DNA of 64,000 nt from Candidatus Methylomirabilota bacterium (GTDB taxonomy: Bacteria; Methylomirabilota; Methylomirabilia; Rokubacteriales; CSP1-6). A program made the translations under genes and the position numbers. Below, one piece after another: positions 33,924 through 43,822 of the stretch (the stretch's first letter is position 1; each line of letters starts with the position of its first letter). The DNA lies in contig DASTFB010000071.1 in NCBI GenBank assembly GCA_035709005.1, forward strand, positions 147,240-211,239, in the 5' to 3' direction. The notes under the pieces were generated by a model. The model was given only the letters and a program-made list of their open reading frames with translations. It had not been told where the DNA came from and did no database searches.

Positions 33924-36477
33924 GCCGCCGGCGGGGCTCACGCCGATGATGCGGCAGTATCGGGAGCTCAAGCGGCGGTTCCCGGACTATCTGCTGCTCT
34001 TCCGGCTCGGCGACTTCTACGAGCTGTTCTTCGAGGATGCCGAGCGGGGAGCGCGGTTGCTCGGGATCACGTTGACGGCCCGCCAGGGAGCGCCCATGGC
34101 GGGCATTCCCCATCATGCCGCGGAGACCTACATCGCCAGGCTCGTCCAGGCCGGGTGCAAGATCGCCATCTCCGAGCAACTGGAGGCGCCGGGCCAGGGG
34201 CGCAAGCTGTTGCGACGCGACGTCGTGCGGCTCATCACCCCGGGCACCATCACCGACACGGCGTATCTGTCCAGCGCGGCCAACAATTTCCTGCTCGCCG
34301 TGACCCATGGTCGCGAGGGCACGGGCGTCGCCCTGCTCGACGTCTCCACCGGCGACTTCTGGGTCGGTGAGGACCCGGGGAGCCAATCGGCCGCGCTGGA
34401 GGCGGCGCTCCTGCGCCGGCCCGCCGAGATCGTCGCCCCGGAAACCCTTCGCGAGACTCGCGACCTGATGGCCCGTGTGCAGTCCAGCGGAGCCGTGCTC
34501 ACGTTCTGGGAGCCGGCTGCCTTCACCGGGCGCCGCGCCTCGGCAGACCTCACGGCCCATCTCGGCGTCCCCTCCCTGGCCGTCTTCGGCGTGGCCGACA
34601 TGACCGTGGGCCTGGCCGCCGCAGCGGGGGCACTGGCCTACGTCCGGGCCACCCAGGGCGATCGGCTCGGCCACTTGACCCGGCTGCAGCGCCTGAGCAC
34701 CGCCGACGCCATGGTGCTCGATCAGACCGCCGTAGAGACGCTGGAGGTCGTCGAGTCGCGCGACGGCACGCCGCGCGCTTGTCTCTTCGGCGTCATCAAC
34801 GAGACGGTCACGCCGATGGGCGCCCGGCTCCTGCGGCAGTGGCTGCTCCGGCCCCTGCTCGACCCGGACGTCATCGGTCGCCGCCAGGCCGCGGTGGCGG
34901 CGCTGGTGGAAGCGCCGGCCGTGCGGAACCGGCTGCGGACGCTCCTGGCCCGGATCGGCGACGTGGAGCGCCTGGCCAGTCGAACCACGCTGGGTGTCGC
35001 TCACGCCCGTGACCTGGCCGGCCTGCGGGCCAGCCTGGAGCCGCTCGACGAGATCCGCGCCGCGATAGCCGAGGCCGGCGCCACGGTCATCGTGACCGCG
35101 CGGGAGCAGCTCGCCCCGCTCGAGGACCTCAGAGCCCTGCTGCGAGAGGCCCTGGTCGACGAGCCGCCGCTGACGCTCCACGAGGGCGGCCTCATCCGCG
35201 AGGAATGGAGCGAGGCGCTGACCGCGATCGCGAGCGGCGCGCGCCAGGCGCGCCAGTGGATCGCGGGCCTCGAGGAGCGCGAGCGGGAGCGCACCGCCAT
35301 CCCGAGCCTGCGCGTGCGCTTCAACCGCGTCTTCGGCTACGGCATCGAGGTCACCCACGCCCAGGCCGCGCGCGTCCCGGCCGACTACATCCGGCGCCAG
35401 ACCCTCAGCGGGGCCGAGCGCTACGTCACTCCCGAGCTCAAGGAGTACGAGGCCAAGGTCTTGGGGGCCGAGGAGCGGCGGCGCCGGCTGGAGTACGAGC
35501 TGTTCGACGACCTGCGCCAGCGGGTGGCTGCCCGGGCTCCCGAGTTGCTGGCGACGGCGCGCGCCCTGGCCCGCCTGGATGTGCTGGCGGCGCTCGCCGA
35601 GGTGGCCGAGACGCGGGGTCATGTGCGGCCCATCGTCGATCGGAGCGACGTCCTGACGATCGTCGAGGGCCGCCATCCGGTGCTGGAGGCGCGGGCGGGG
35701 GAACCGGTGACGCCGAACGACGTGAGGCTCGATCCCGCCGCCCGCATCGTCATCCTCACCGGCCCCAACATGTCCGGCAAGTCCGTCTACCTTCGCCAGG
35801 TCGGCCACATCGTCATCCTGGCCCAGATCGGGGCGTTCGTCCCGGCCCGCGAGGCCCGGATCGGCATCGTCGATCGGATGTTCACCCGCGTCGGCGCCCA
35901 GGACAACCTCGCCCGCGGGCAGAGCACGTTCCTGGTGGAGATGGTGGAGACAGCGAACATCCTCAACAACGTGACCCCGTGCAGTCTGGTCCTGCTCGAC
36001 GAGGTCGGCCGAGGAACGTCCACGTTCGACGGGCTGGCCATCGCCTGGGCCGTCGTGGAGTCTCTGCACGCGCAGCCCGGCACGAAGGTGCTGTTCGCCA
36101 CCCACTTCCACGAGCTCACGCAGCTCGCCGACCGCCTGCCCGCCGTACAGAACTTCCACGTGGCCGTGCGCGAGTGGAACGACGAGATCATCTTCCTGCA
36201 CAAGGTTCGGCCCGGCGGCACCGATCGCAGCTACGGCATCCAGGTCGCGCGGGTGGCCGGGCTGCCGGGGCCGGTCATCGCGCGGGCCCGCGCGCTGCTC
36301 GCCGAACTCGAAGCCGCCGGGCAGCGCACGGCCGACGCCCGCGACGCGGCCCAGCTGGGTCTGTTTCCCCCACCGCGCGACCCTATCCTCCAGGACCTGG
36401 CGCGCCTGGATCTGGCCCATCTCACGCCGATCGAGGCCCTCAACCTCCTGGTGAAGTGGCAGGGGCAGGTGCGGTGA
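33916..36477 (+). CDS. mutS: DNA mismatch repair protein MutS
   Basis: Recognises mismatches. The GTG at 33916 gives 853 residues. The mismatch-binding domain has FRLGDFYELFFEDAERGARL (Phe-x-Glu near residues 33-37). The ATPase domain has the Walker A GPNMSGKSVYLRQVG (about 616) and the following DEVGRGTSTFDGLAIAWAVV. A C-terminal part with helix-turn-helix contacts completes the protein. A 106-base gap with a G-run hairpin separates it from mutL. Confidence 0.96.
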   Translation: MTEPPAGLTPMMRQYRELKRRFPDYLLLFRLGDFYELFFEDAERGARLLGITLTARQGAPMAGIPHHAAETYIARLVQAGCKIAISEQLEAPGQGRKLLRRDVVRLITPGTITDTAYLSSAANNFLLAVTHGREGTGVALLDVSTGDFWVGEDPGSQSAALEAALLRRPAEIVAPETLRETRDLMARVQSSGAVLTFWEPAAFTGRRASADLTAHLGVPSLAVFGVADMTVGLAAAAGALAYVRATQGDRLGHLTRLQRLSTADAMVLDQTAVETLEVVESRDGTPRACLFGVINETVTPMGARLLRQWLLRPLLDPDVIGRRQAAVAALVEAPAVRNRLRTLLARIGDVERLASRTTLGVAHARDLAGLRASLEPLDEIRAAIAEAGATVIVTAREQLAPLEDLRALLREALVDEPPLTLHEGGLIREEWSEALTAIASGARQARQWIAGLEERERERTAIPSLRVRFNRVFGYGIEVTHAQAARVPADYIRRQTLSGAERYVTPELKEYEAKVLGAEERRRRLEYELFDDLRQRVAARAPELLATARALARLDVLAALAEVAETRGHVRPIVDRSDVLTIVEGRHPVLEARAGEPVTPNDVRLDPAARIVILTGPNMSGKSVYLRQVGHIVILAQIGAFVPAREARIGIVDRMFTRVGAQDNLARGQSTFLVEMVETANILNNVTPCSLVLLDEVGRGTSTFDGLAIAWAVVESLHAQPGTKVLFATHFHELTQLADRLPAVQNFHVAVREWNDEIIFLHKVRPGGTDRSYGIQVARVAGLPGPVIARARALLAELEAAGQRTADARDAAQLGLFPPPRDPILQDLARLDLAHLTPIEALNLLVKWQGQVR

Positions 36478-36496
36478 GGACGCGCCGGATTATTGA

Positions 36497-36527
36497 GATT
36501 GGGGGGGGCGAGACGCCCCCCCCGATT
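36497..36527 (+). repeat. G-run/C-run hairpin between mutS and mutL
   Basis: Perfect 10-bp stem GGGGGGGGCG (36501-36510), loop AGA, CGCCCCCCCC (36514-36523), extended by flanking ATT/GAT. It is followed by another C-run (CCCCCCC at about 36528). The 8-base homopolymer could vary in length by slippage. GGCGATTCACG at 36573-36583 recurs inverted at 20712-20722 beside the other strong hairpin. No T-run follows, so an intrinsic terminator is doubtful. Confidence 0.6.
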
Positions 36528-36583
36528 CCCCCCCGGTCCACGCGAGAGCAACCACCGCCTCCGACGGCGCGAGGCGATTCACG

Positions 36584-38257
36584 ATGAGCCGGATCCGGAG
36601 GCTGCCCGACCATCTGGTCAACAAGATCGCGGCCGGCGAGGTCGTGGAGCGGCCGGCGTCAGTCGTCAAGGAGCTGGTCGAGAACGCCCTCGACGCCGGC
36701 GCCCGCTCGATCACCGTCGACCTGCGCGACGGCGGGGCCGCGCTGGTGCGGGTCACCGACGACGGGGCCGGGATGACGGCCGACGAGGTGCTGCTGGCGC
36801 TGGAACGGCACGCCACCTCCAAGCTCGTCGCCGACGAGGATCTCGACACGATCGCCACGCTGGGGTTTCGAGGCGAGGCTCTGCCGGCCCTCTGTGCGGT
36901 CTCACGTTTCGTCATCGTCAGCCGGGCCCGAGAGGCGCCGGAGGGGTTTCGCGTCACCGGGGCGGGGGGGGAGATCATCCAGCGGCTGTCGGTCCCGGCC
37001 GAGGTCGGCACCACCGTCGAGGTCAGCGATCTGTTCTTCAATACGCCGGCCCGGCTCAAGTTCCTCAAGGCGCCGGCCACCGAGCTGGCCGCCTGCTTGC
37101 GCGTGCTGGGACATCTCGCCCTGGCCCATACCGATGTGCACCTCCGGGTCAGGCACGGTCCGCGAGCGGTCCTCACGGCGCCGCCCGCCCCTGATCTGCG
37201 CACGCGCGTGGCCGCGCTGTGGGGCTGGGACGTCGGCGCTCGCCTGCTCGGCATCGAGCGGGCGGATCAGGCGGTCAGCGTCCGCGGGGTGGCGGCGCCA
37301 CCCGATCTCACACGAGGCAGCCGCGACGACGTCGTGATCGTCGTCAATGGCCGTCCGGTGCGCGACCCGGCCCTCTTCCAGGCCGTCCTCGAAGGCTATC
37401 GGCCGCTGCTGCCGCGCGATCGCTTTCCGCTGGTGGCGCTGGCCATCGCGCTCCCCCTGGCCGACGTCGACGTCAACGTGCACCCCACGAAAGCCTGGGT
37501 GCGCTTTCGCCATCCGCGGCTCGTGCACGAGACCGTCGCGGCGGCCGTCGGCGAGGCGTTGCGCCGGCGCGCCGCCGCGCCGGCGATCGAGCTGCCCGCG
37601 GCATCCGGCCCGGCCGGGGCGATCGCCGAGCCGGCCGGCCAGCAGGCGCCACTCTTCGCCGAGACGATCCGGACGTATGAGACCGCCGGGCTCGGGCGCG
37701 TGCTCGGTCAGGCTCAGGACACGTTCATCGTGGCCGTCTCGGACACCGAGGTGTTCTTCGTCGACCAGCACGCGGCCCACGAGCGCGTGATCTTCGAACG
37801 GCTGCAGGCTGACCTGACCGCGGGCCGCCCACCCGCGCAAGCGCTGCTCTTCCCCGACCCGTTGCCTTTGACGCCGGCGGCGCTCGCACTCCTGGAGCGC
37901 TCACGGCAAGCGCTGGAACAGCTGGGCTTCGCCTTCGAGGGCTTCGGGGGCGACACCGTCGTGCTGCGCGCCGTGCCCGGCCTGCTCGAGGGCGATGAGC
38001 CGCGCCGGCTCCTCGAGGCGATGCTCGACGAACTGGCCACCGTGAAGGCCGGCGAGCCGGTCCAGGATCGCGCCCTGGCCCTCGTGGCCTGCCGCGCCGC
38101 CATCAAGGCCGATACGCCGCTGGAGCGGCCGGAGATGGACCGGTTGCTGGCGGAGCTGGCGGGCACGGCCACGCCCTATTTCTGTCCCCACGGCCGCCCG
38201 ACCATGAGCCGCATCTCGCTGGCGGACATCCGGCGCGAGGTCCGCCGGGTCTGGTAG
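36584..38257 (+). CDS. mutL: DNA mismatch repair protein MutL
   Basis: Mismatch-repair ATPase that links MutS to downstream steps. 557 residues. The GHKL ATPase has IAAGEVVERPASVVKELVEN, DDGAGM and GFRGEALPAL. The C-terminal domain carries FVDQHAAHERVIFERL, which matches the DQHA(X)2E(X)4E metal motif of nicking MutL, so strand discrimination does not need MutH. The linker is short. A miaA gene follows after 15 bases. Confidence 0.95.
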   Translation: MSRIRRLPDHLVNKIAAGEVVERPASVVKELVENALDAGARSITVDLRDGGAALVRVTDDGAGMTADEVLLALERHATSKLVADEDLDTIATLGFRGEALPALCAVSRFVIVSRAREAPEGFRVTGAGGEIIQRLSVPAEVGTTVEVSDLFFNTPARLKFLKAPATELAACLRVLGHLALAHTDVHLRVRHGPRAVLTAPPAPDLRTRVAALWGWDVGARLLGIERADQAVSVRGVAAPPDLTRGSRDDVVIVVNGRPVRDPALFQAVLEGYRPLLPRDRFPLVALAIALPLADVDVNVHPTKAWVRFRHPRLVHETVAAAVGEALRRRAAAPAIELPAASGPAGAIAEPAGQQAPLFAETIRTYETAGLGRVLGQAQDTFIVAVSDTEVFFVDQHAAHERVIFERLQADLTAGRPPAQALLFPDPLPLTPAALALLERSRQALEQLGFAFEGFGGDTVVLRAVPGLLEGDEPRRLLEAMLDELATVKAGEPVQDRALALVACRAAIKADTPLERPEMDRLLAELAGTATPYFCPHGRPTMSRISLADIRREVRRVW

Positions 38258-38272
38258 CATGAAGACGTACGG

Positions 38273-39211
38273 ATGAAGCGTCCCCTCCTCGTCATCGCGG
38301 GGCCGACCGGAGTCGGCAAGACAGCCACCGCGGTCGCCCTGGCGGTGCGGCTGCCGCTCGAAGTGATCAGCGCGGATTCCCGACAGGTGTATCGCGGCAT
38401 GGATCTGGCCACCGGCAAACCGACGCCGGAGGAGCGGCGCGCCGTGCCCCACCACCTGATCGACGTCGCCGATCCGGACGACCGCTACCACGCCGAGCGG
38501 TTCCGCGCCCAGGCCCAGCGCCTGGTGGGCGCCATCCACGAGCGTGGCCGGCTGCCGGCAATCGTCGGCGGTACGGGGTTGTACATCCGGGCGCTGCTGC
38601 GCGGGCTCGATCCGGCTCCGCCGGCCGACCCCGAGTTCCGCCGAGAGCTGACCGCGCTGGCGGCTCGGGAGGGCCGGCAGGCGCTGCACGCCCGCCTGAG
38701 GCGCGCGGCGCCCGTGTTGGCCCAGCGCCTGCATCCCAACGACGCGGTCCGGGTCATTCGCGCCCTCGAGCGTCTGCGGACGGCTGGGGCCGCGGCGACC
38801 GAGCAGGTGCGCTGGGCCCAGCCGGCGCCGTTCTGCGACGTTGCCTATATTGGGCTGACCATGGAGCGCTCGGCCCTGCGCGCACGTCTGGCCGCTCGCG
38901 CCGCGGCGATGGTCGCCGCCGGTCTGGGCGAGGAGGTGCACGGGCTCCTGGCGTGTGGCTATGATCCGACGTTGCCGGCCATGCAGGGGATCGGCTACCG
39001 TGAGTTCGCGCGCGTCGTGCAGGGCACGCTGCCCGCCGCCGAAGCGCTCCGGCTGATGCAGCGGGATACGATGCGCTACGCCAAGCGGCAGTGGACGTGG
39101 TTCGCTCGCGAGCCCGGCGTGCAGTGGCTGGACGTGGGGCTGGCCGGCGGACCCGCAGGCGCCGCCCTGATCATCGAGCGGCGACTACGCGAGCGAGGCC
39201 TGATCGGGTGA
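38273..39211 (+). CDS. miaA: tRNA dimethylallyltransferase MiaA
   Basis: Adds a dimethylallyl group to A37 of tRNAs that read UNN codons. 312 residues. The P-loop is [20 protein letters not shown] (about residues 7-26), followed by ISADSRQVYRGMDLATGKPT (about 34-53). QGIGYREF near 242 and the KRQWTWFAREPGVQWLD tRNA-binding region near 276 are also present. It overlaps hflX by 4 bases; hfq, often found between these two, is absent. Confidence 0.95.
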   Translation: MKRPLLVIAGPTGVGKTATAVALAVRLPLEVISADSRQVYRGMDLATGKPTPEERRAVPHHLIDVADPDDRYHAERFRAQAQRLVGAIHERGRLPAIVGGTGLYIRALLRGLDPAPPADPEFRRELTALAAREGRQALHARLRRAAPVLAQRLHPNDAVRVIRALERLRTAGAAATEQVRWAQPAPFCDVAYIGLTMERSALRARLAARAAAMVAAGLGEEVHGLLACGYDPTLPAMQGIGYREFARVVQGTLPAAEALRLMQRDTMRYAKRQWTWFAREPGVQWLDVGLAGGPAGAALIIERRLRERGLIG

Positions 39212-40497
39212 GGACCGACCGCCGCAACGGCGGACGGGGCGCCGACGGCCGGGAGCGCGCCGTGATCGCGGCCTTGCGGCTGCCGAATCAGCGACGCTGG
39301 GAGGTCGAGGAGTCGCTCGACGAGCTGGCGGCCCTGGCCCTGGCGGCGGGCGCCACCGTCGTCCACCGCGTCGTCCAGGAGCGGACGGCGCCCATGCCGG
39401 CCCTCTACTTCGGGCGAGGCAAGGTCGACGAGATCGCCCAGGCCGCGCGAGCCACGCGGGCGGAGCTGCTGATCTGCGACGACGCGCTCACGCCCGTGCA
39501 GGAGCGCAACCTCTCGCAGGCGCTCGGGCGCAAGGTGATCGACCGCACCGCCCTGATCCTCGACATCTTCGCCCAGCGGGCCCGCACGAGCGAGGGCAAG
39601 CTCCAGGTGGAGTTGGCCCAGCTCACCTACCTGCTCCCGAGGCTGGTCGGCCAGTGGACCCACCTCGAGCGCCTGGGCGGCGGCATCGGCACGCGGGGAC
39701 CGGGCGAGACCCAGCTCGAGTCCGACCGCCGCGTCATCCGCCGCCGCGTGATGCAGATCCGTCGCGAGCTCGAGCACGTGCGGGTGCATCGGCGCGTGCA
39801 GCGCGAGGGCCGCCGCCGCGCCGGCCTGCCCGTGGTGGCCCTGGTCGGCTACACGAACGCCGGCAAGACCACGGTGATGAACCGGCTGACGGGGGCGCGC
39901 CTGGTGGCGGCCGACCGGCTCTTCGTGACTCTGGATCCCGCCGCGCGCCTGGTCAGCGGCAACGGCCAGCCGCCCTTCATCCTCACCGACACCGTGGGCT
40001 TCATCCGCAAGCTGCCGCCCGAGCTGGTCGCCGCCTTTCGCGCCACGCTCGAGGAGCTGACCGAGGCCGACGTCCTCGTGCACGTGGTGGACGCCAGCCA
40101 TCCGTCCTTCGAGGAGCACCTGGCCGCGGTCGAAACCCTGCTCGACGAGCTGGAGGTGGGCGATCGGCCCGTCGTCCTCGTCCTCAACAAGGTGGACCGG
40201 ATCGACAACCGGCACACCGTCGATCGGCTGCTGGACGCGCGAGGCGGCGTGGCCATCTCGGCGGTGACCGGGGAGGGGCTCGACTCGCTGCGCGCCGCCA
40301 TCGCGGCCAGCCTGCCGCCCGCTGACACCATCCGGGTGCGCATCCCCCACGGCAATCCCGGCGCCCTGGCCCTGTGCTACAACCGTGGGCGCGTGGTGGA
40401 GCGGAGCGAGGACGGCGAGCACGTGACGCTGGAGGTCGCCCTGCCGCCCGCGCTGCAGGCGACGCTCGCGCCGTACAAGGTGGCCCGAGTACACTGA
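39208..40497 (+). CDS. hflX: GTPase HflX
   Basis: Ribosome-binding GTPase that splits or rescues stalled 70S/50S ribosomes. The GTG at 39208 gives 429 residues. N-terminal HflX domain with LYFGRGKVDEIAQAARATRA; GGGIGTRGPGETQLESDRR; a G domain with VALVGYTNAGKTTVMNRLTG near residues 210-229 and NKVDRID. It precedes pgsA by 9 bases. Confidence 0.94.
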   Translation: MRTDRRNGGRGADGRERAVIAALRLPNQRRWEVEESLDELAALALAAGATVVHRVVQERTAPMPALYFGRGKVDEIAQAARATRAELLICDDALTPVQERNLSQALGRKVIDRTALILDIFAQRARTSEGKLQVELAQLTYLLPRLVGQWTHLERLGGGIGTRGPGETQLESDRRVIRRRVMQIRRELEHVRVHRRVQREGRRRAGLPVVALVGYTNAGKTTVMNRLTGARLVAADRLFVTLDPAARLVSGNGQPPFILTDTVGFIRKLPPELVAAFRATLEELTEADVLVHVVDASHPSFEEHLAAVETLLDELEVGDRPVVLVLNKVDRIDNRHTVDRLLDARGGVAISAVTGEGLDSLRAAIAASLPPADTIRVRIPHGNPGALALCYNRGRVVERSEDGEHVTLEVALPPALQATLAPYKVARVH

Positions 40498-40506
40498 GCG
40501 GCAGTC

Positions 40507-41067
40507 ATGGGCCTGGCCAACTGGTTGACCGTCCTCCGGATCGTCCTGATCCCCGTCTTCGTGACCCTGCTGGTGTATCGCCGCCCCGGCTGGGCGCTCA
40601 TCGTCTTCACGGTGGCTGCCTTCACGGATCTGCTCGACGGCTGGGTGGCCCGGAGGCGACAGATGGCCAGCCGCCTGGGCGCGTTCCTCGATCCCCTTGC
40701 CGACAAGCTGCTGCTCACCGCCTCGTTCGTGACGCTGACCTATCTGCGGGCGCTGCCCTTCTGGATCGCAGCGGTCGTGATCAGCCGAGAGGTGATCCTC
40801 GTCGTGGGGGCCCTGGTGGTGCACATCGCCGGGATCCGGATCGATCCCCGCCCGACCCGCGCCGGCAAGGCCGCCACCTTTTTGCAGATCGTGACGGTCC
40901 TGCTCGGGCTCGTCTCCCGATACGCGGCGGTCGAGCCCGCCCTGGTGGCGGCCATGTGGCTGGCCGCCCTGTTCACCATCTACTCGGGCTGCCAGTACCT
41001 GGTCCAGGGCATGCGCTTCCTCAACACGGCCGACCGCGACGAGCATGAGGCCTCGCTGCACCGCTGA
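40507..41067 (+). CDS. pgsA: CDP-diacylglycerol--glycerol-3-phosphate 3-phosphatidyltransferase
   Basis: Commits CDP-diacylglycerol to phosphatidylglycerol synthesis at the inner membrane. 186 residues with several membrane helices. The CDP-alcohol phosphotransferase motif is complete: DGWVARRRQMASRLGAFLDP continuing to LAD (about residues 38-60), giving DGxxAR(x8)GxxxDxxxD. It overlaps the DUF512 gene by 23 bases. Confidence 0.93.
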   Translation: MGLANWLTVLRIVLIPVFVTLLVYRRPGWALIVFTVAAFTDLLDGWVARRRQMASRLGAFLDPLADKLLLTASFVTLTYLRALPFWIAAVVISREVILVVGALVVHIAGIRIDPRPTRAGKAATFLQIVTVLLGLVSRYAAVEPALVAAMWLAALFTIYSGCQYLVQGMRFLNTADRDEHEASLHR

Positions 41068-42367
41068 CGCCGACGGCGCTGGCGTGCTGGTGGCGTCGGT
41101 GCGGCGGCGCTCCGCCGCCGCCGCGGCGGGACTGCAGCCGGGCGATCGCATCCTCGCCATCAACGGCCACCCGCTCCGGGACGCCATCGACTTCCAGTTC
41201 TACGGCTCCGAAGACGAGCTCCGGCTCACGGTGGAGCGCGCGGAGACCAGCCGGCCCCTCACCCTGGTCCGCCACGGCGACCTGGGCGTGGAGCTGGTGC
41301 CGCCGCGGCCCCGGGACATCGCCACCTGCGCCAACGCCTGCGTGTTCTGCTTCATCCACCAGAACCCCAGGGGGCTGCGCAAGAGCCTCTACGTCAAGGA
41401 CGACGACTTCCGTCTGTCGTTCCTGCACGGCAACTACATCACCCTCAGCGACCTCGACGAGGCCGCCCTGGAGCGCATCGAGGGCCAGCGGCTGTCCCCG
41501 CTCTACATCTCCGTGCACGCCACCGAATCCGAGCTGCGTCACCGCCTGCTGGGCCGCCCCCGCCATTCCGCCGAGATCCTGCCGCGGCTCGCGCGGCTGG
41601 CCGCGGCCGGCATCCGGATGCACGCCCAGATCGTGCTGTGCCCGGGGCTCAACGACGGCACGCACCTGGAGCGGACGATCGCCGACCTGAGCGGCCTGCA
41701 CCCCCAGGTCGCCACCGCGGCCATCGTGCCGGTCGGGCTCACCAGGCACCGCGAGCGTCTGCCCGTCCTGCGGCTGCTCACCCCCGAGGAGGCCCGGGGG
41801 CTCGTGGACACCGTGGCCGCCTGGCAAGCGGGCTTCCGGCCCGGGCTCGGCAGTCGCTTCGTATTCCTCGCCGATGAGATCTACCTGCTGGCCGACCGGC
41901 CGCTGCCGCCGGCTGCCGCCTACGAAGGATTCCCGATCGCCGAGGACGGCATCGGTCTGATCCGCCGCTTCGAGGACGATCTCGCCCGCACCAGCCGGCT
42001 CGTGGCTCACGCGCGGCGGCGGGCCGTCACCGTGGTCAGCGGAGCGCTCTACGGGCCGCGGCTCGCCGGCTTGCTCGCGTCGCACCCAGCCGCCCGGGAC
42101 GCGCGCGTGGCCGTGGTCCCCAACGACCTGTTCGGCCGAACCATCGGCGTTGCCGGCCTGCTGGCCGGGCGGGACATCCAGCGCCATCTGGGAGAGCTGG
42201 CTGATCTCGGCGAGGAAGTGTTGATCCCGTCGGTGGCGGTGCGCGACGGCGATGGCGTCTTCCTCGACGATCTCGCGCCGGCCGACCTGGCGCGCACCCT
42301 GGGGGTCGCCGTGCGCGTCGTCGAGCCCACCGGGCGGGCGCTGCTGCGGGCGCTGCGCGGACCGTGA
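41045..42367 (+). CDS. DUF512 radical-SAM protein with N-terminal PDZ domain
   Basis: 440-residue protein of unknown function. A PDZ-like domain (residues 12-75, AAAAAGLQPGDRILAING) is followed by a radical-SAM-like domain with the CxxxCxxC cluster CANACVFC (about 95-102) and FCFIHQNPRGLRKSLYVKDD, then the C-terminal DUF512 region. The order DUF512-der is widely conserved, but the reaction is not known to me. It overlaps pgsA and der. Confidence 0.88.
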   Translation: MRPRCTADADGAGVLVASVRRRSAAAAAGLQPGDRILAINGHPLRDAIDFQFYGSEDELRLTVERAETSRPLTLVRHGDLGVELVPPRPRDIATCANACVFCFIHQNPRGLRKSLYVKDDDFRLSFLHGNYITLSDLDEAALERIEGQRLSPLYISVHATESELRHRLLGRPRHSAEILPRLARLAAAGIRMHAQIVLCPGLNDGTHLERTIADLSGLHPQVATAAIVPVGLTRHRERLPVLRLLTPEEARGLVDTVAAWQAGFRPGLGSRFVFLADEIYLLADRPLPPAAAYEGFPIAEDGIGLIRRFEDDLARTSRLVAHARRRAVTVVSGALYGPRLAGLLASHPAARDARVAVVPNDLFGRTIGVAGLLAGRDIQRHLGELADLGEEVLIPSVAVRDGDGVFLDDLAPADLARTLGVAVRVVEPTGRALLRALRGP

Positions 42368-43782
42368 GCCAGACGGCCCGAGCGTCGGGCCCCGGCCTCG
42401 TGCGACCGCTCGTCGCGATCGTCGGTCGACCCAACGTCGGCAAGTCGTCGTTGTTCAACCGTCTGGTCGGGCGCCGGCAGGCCCTGGTCCGCGACGTGCC
42501 CGGTGTGACGCGCGACCGCCTCTACGGGCAGATGGAGCTCGGGCGCTGGCGCGCCACCGCGGTGGACACCGGGGGCTTCGACCCTTCTTCCCAGGAGCCC
42601 CTGGTCGAAGGCGTGGGCCGCCATATCCTGACCGCGGTCAGGGAAGCGGACGTCGTCCTGATGATCGTCGATGCCCGCGAGGGGTTGACGGCGCTGGACG
42701 AGGAGATCGCCAGGATCCTGCGCCGTTCCGGAAAGCCGGTGATGCTGGTGGCGAACAAGGTCGACACCGCCGCTCAGGAGCCCGCGCTGGGCGAGCTCTA
42801 CCGGGTAGGTTTCGGCCCTCCCATTCCCGTATCGGCGGAGCACGGCCGGGGTGTCGCCGAGATGCTCGAAGCCGTCCGGGCACGGGCTCCTGGACCGGAG
42901 CCGGCCGAGCCCGCCCAAGGTCCCGCCGCTCGCGCGACGGAGGCCGGCGCGCCTCGGATGGGCGCGGCCCCGACGACCATCACGATCATCGGGCGGCCCA
43001 ACGCGGGCAAGTCGTCGCTGGTCAATGCCATCGTCGGGGCCGAACGCGTCCTCGTGCATTCAGCCCCCGGCACGACACGAGACGCCGTGGACACCGAGCT
43101 GCTGTACCGCGGTCGTCCTTACGTTCTCATCGACACTGCCGGGATCAGGCGCAAGGGGCGGGTGAGCGAGCCGCTGGAGAAGCTGGCCGTGGTCATGGCG
43201 CTCAAAGGGCTGGAACGGGGCCAGGTGTCGGTCCTCGTCCTCGACGCCTCCGAAGGGCTTACCGCGCAGGACGCCCACATCGGGGGCTACGCCGACGCGG
43301 CCGGACGGGCGTCCGTGATCGCGGTGAACAAATGGGATCTGGTGCCGCCCGGCATGGTTCGCAAGGCCGAGGTCGTCGAGCAGATTCGCGAGCGGCTGCC
43401 CTTCCTCGATTACGCGCCCATCTGCTTCACGTCGGCGACGCGGACCGAAGGCATCGCCGACCTCTTCGACGCCATCGACGTCGTCGCCGAAGAGGCGCGG
43501 CGCCGGGTGTCGGCGGGCGAGGCCACCGAGGTGTTGCGCGAGGCGCTGGTGCGCCGCCCCGTCTCCATCGGCGGGGTGCCGCTGACGATCCAGTCCGTCG
43601 CCCAGGTGGCGACCGGGCCCCCGACGTTCGCCGTGAGGGTGAATCGACCCCGGGAGGTCCACTTCTCCTACACCCGTTACCTCGTCAACGCCCTGCGCCA
43701 GGCATTCGGATTCACCGGCTCGCCCATCCGGCTGGCGTTTCGGCAGGCGGCCGGCCCGCGGCGCCGCCGGCGGCGCCGCTGA
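42364..43782 (+). CDS. der: Ribosome biogenesis GTPase Der (EngA)
   Basis: Essential GTPase for 50S assembly, with two tandem G domains and a C-terminal KH-like domain. GTG start; 472 residues. First P-loop IVGRPNVGKSSLFNRLVG (about residues 19-36), second IIGRPNAGKSSLVNAIVG (about 208-225); DTGGFD and DTAGIRRKGRV are the G3 loops. It ends in a run of Arg coded by a GC-palindrome. The linker between the G domains is Ala/Pro-rich. Confidence 0.96.
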   Translation: MSQTARASGPGLVRPLVAIVGRPNVGKSSLFNRLVGRRQALVRDVPGVTRDRLYGQMELGRWRATAVDTGGFDPSSQEPLVEGVGRHILTAVREADVVLMIVDAREGLTALDEEIARILRRSGKPVMLVANKVDTAAQEPALGELYRVGFGPPIPVSAEHGRGVAEMLEAVRARAPGPEPAEPAQGPAARATEAGAPRMGAAPTTITIIGRPNAGKSSLVNAIVGAERVLVHSAPGTTRDAVDTELLYRGRPYVLIDTAGIRRKGRVSEPLEKLAVVMALKGLERGQVSVLVLDASEGLTAQDAHIGGYADAAGRASVIAVNKWDLVPPGMVRKAEVVEQIRERLPFLDYAPICFTSATRTEGIADLFDAIDVVAEEARRRVSAGEATEVLREALVRRPVSIGGVPLTIQSVAQVATGPPTFAVRVNRPREVHFSYTRYLVNALRQAFGFTGSPIRLAFRQAAGPRRRRRRR

Positions 43783-43822
43783 CGCTTCAGAGAAGGCAGA
43801 AAACCGCTGCGCCTATGCTAAG

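Noticed and set aside
43756..43782. GC-palindrome at the end of der as a terminator
   Set aside because: It codes the Arg-rich C-terminus and is not followed by a T-run.
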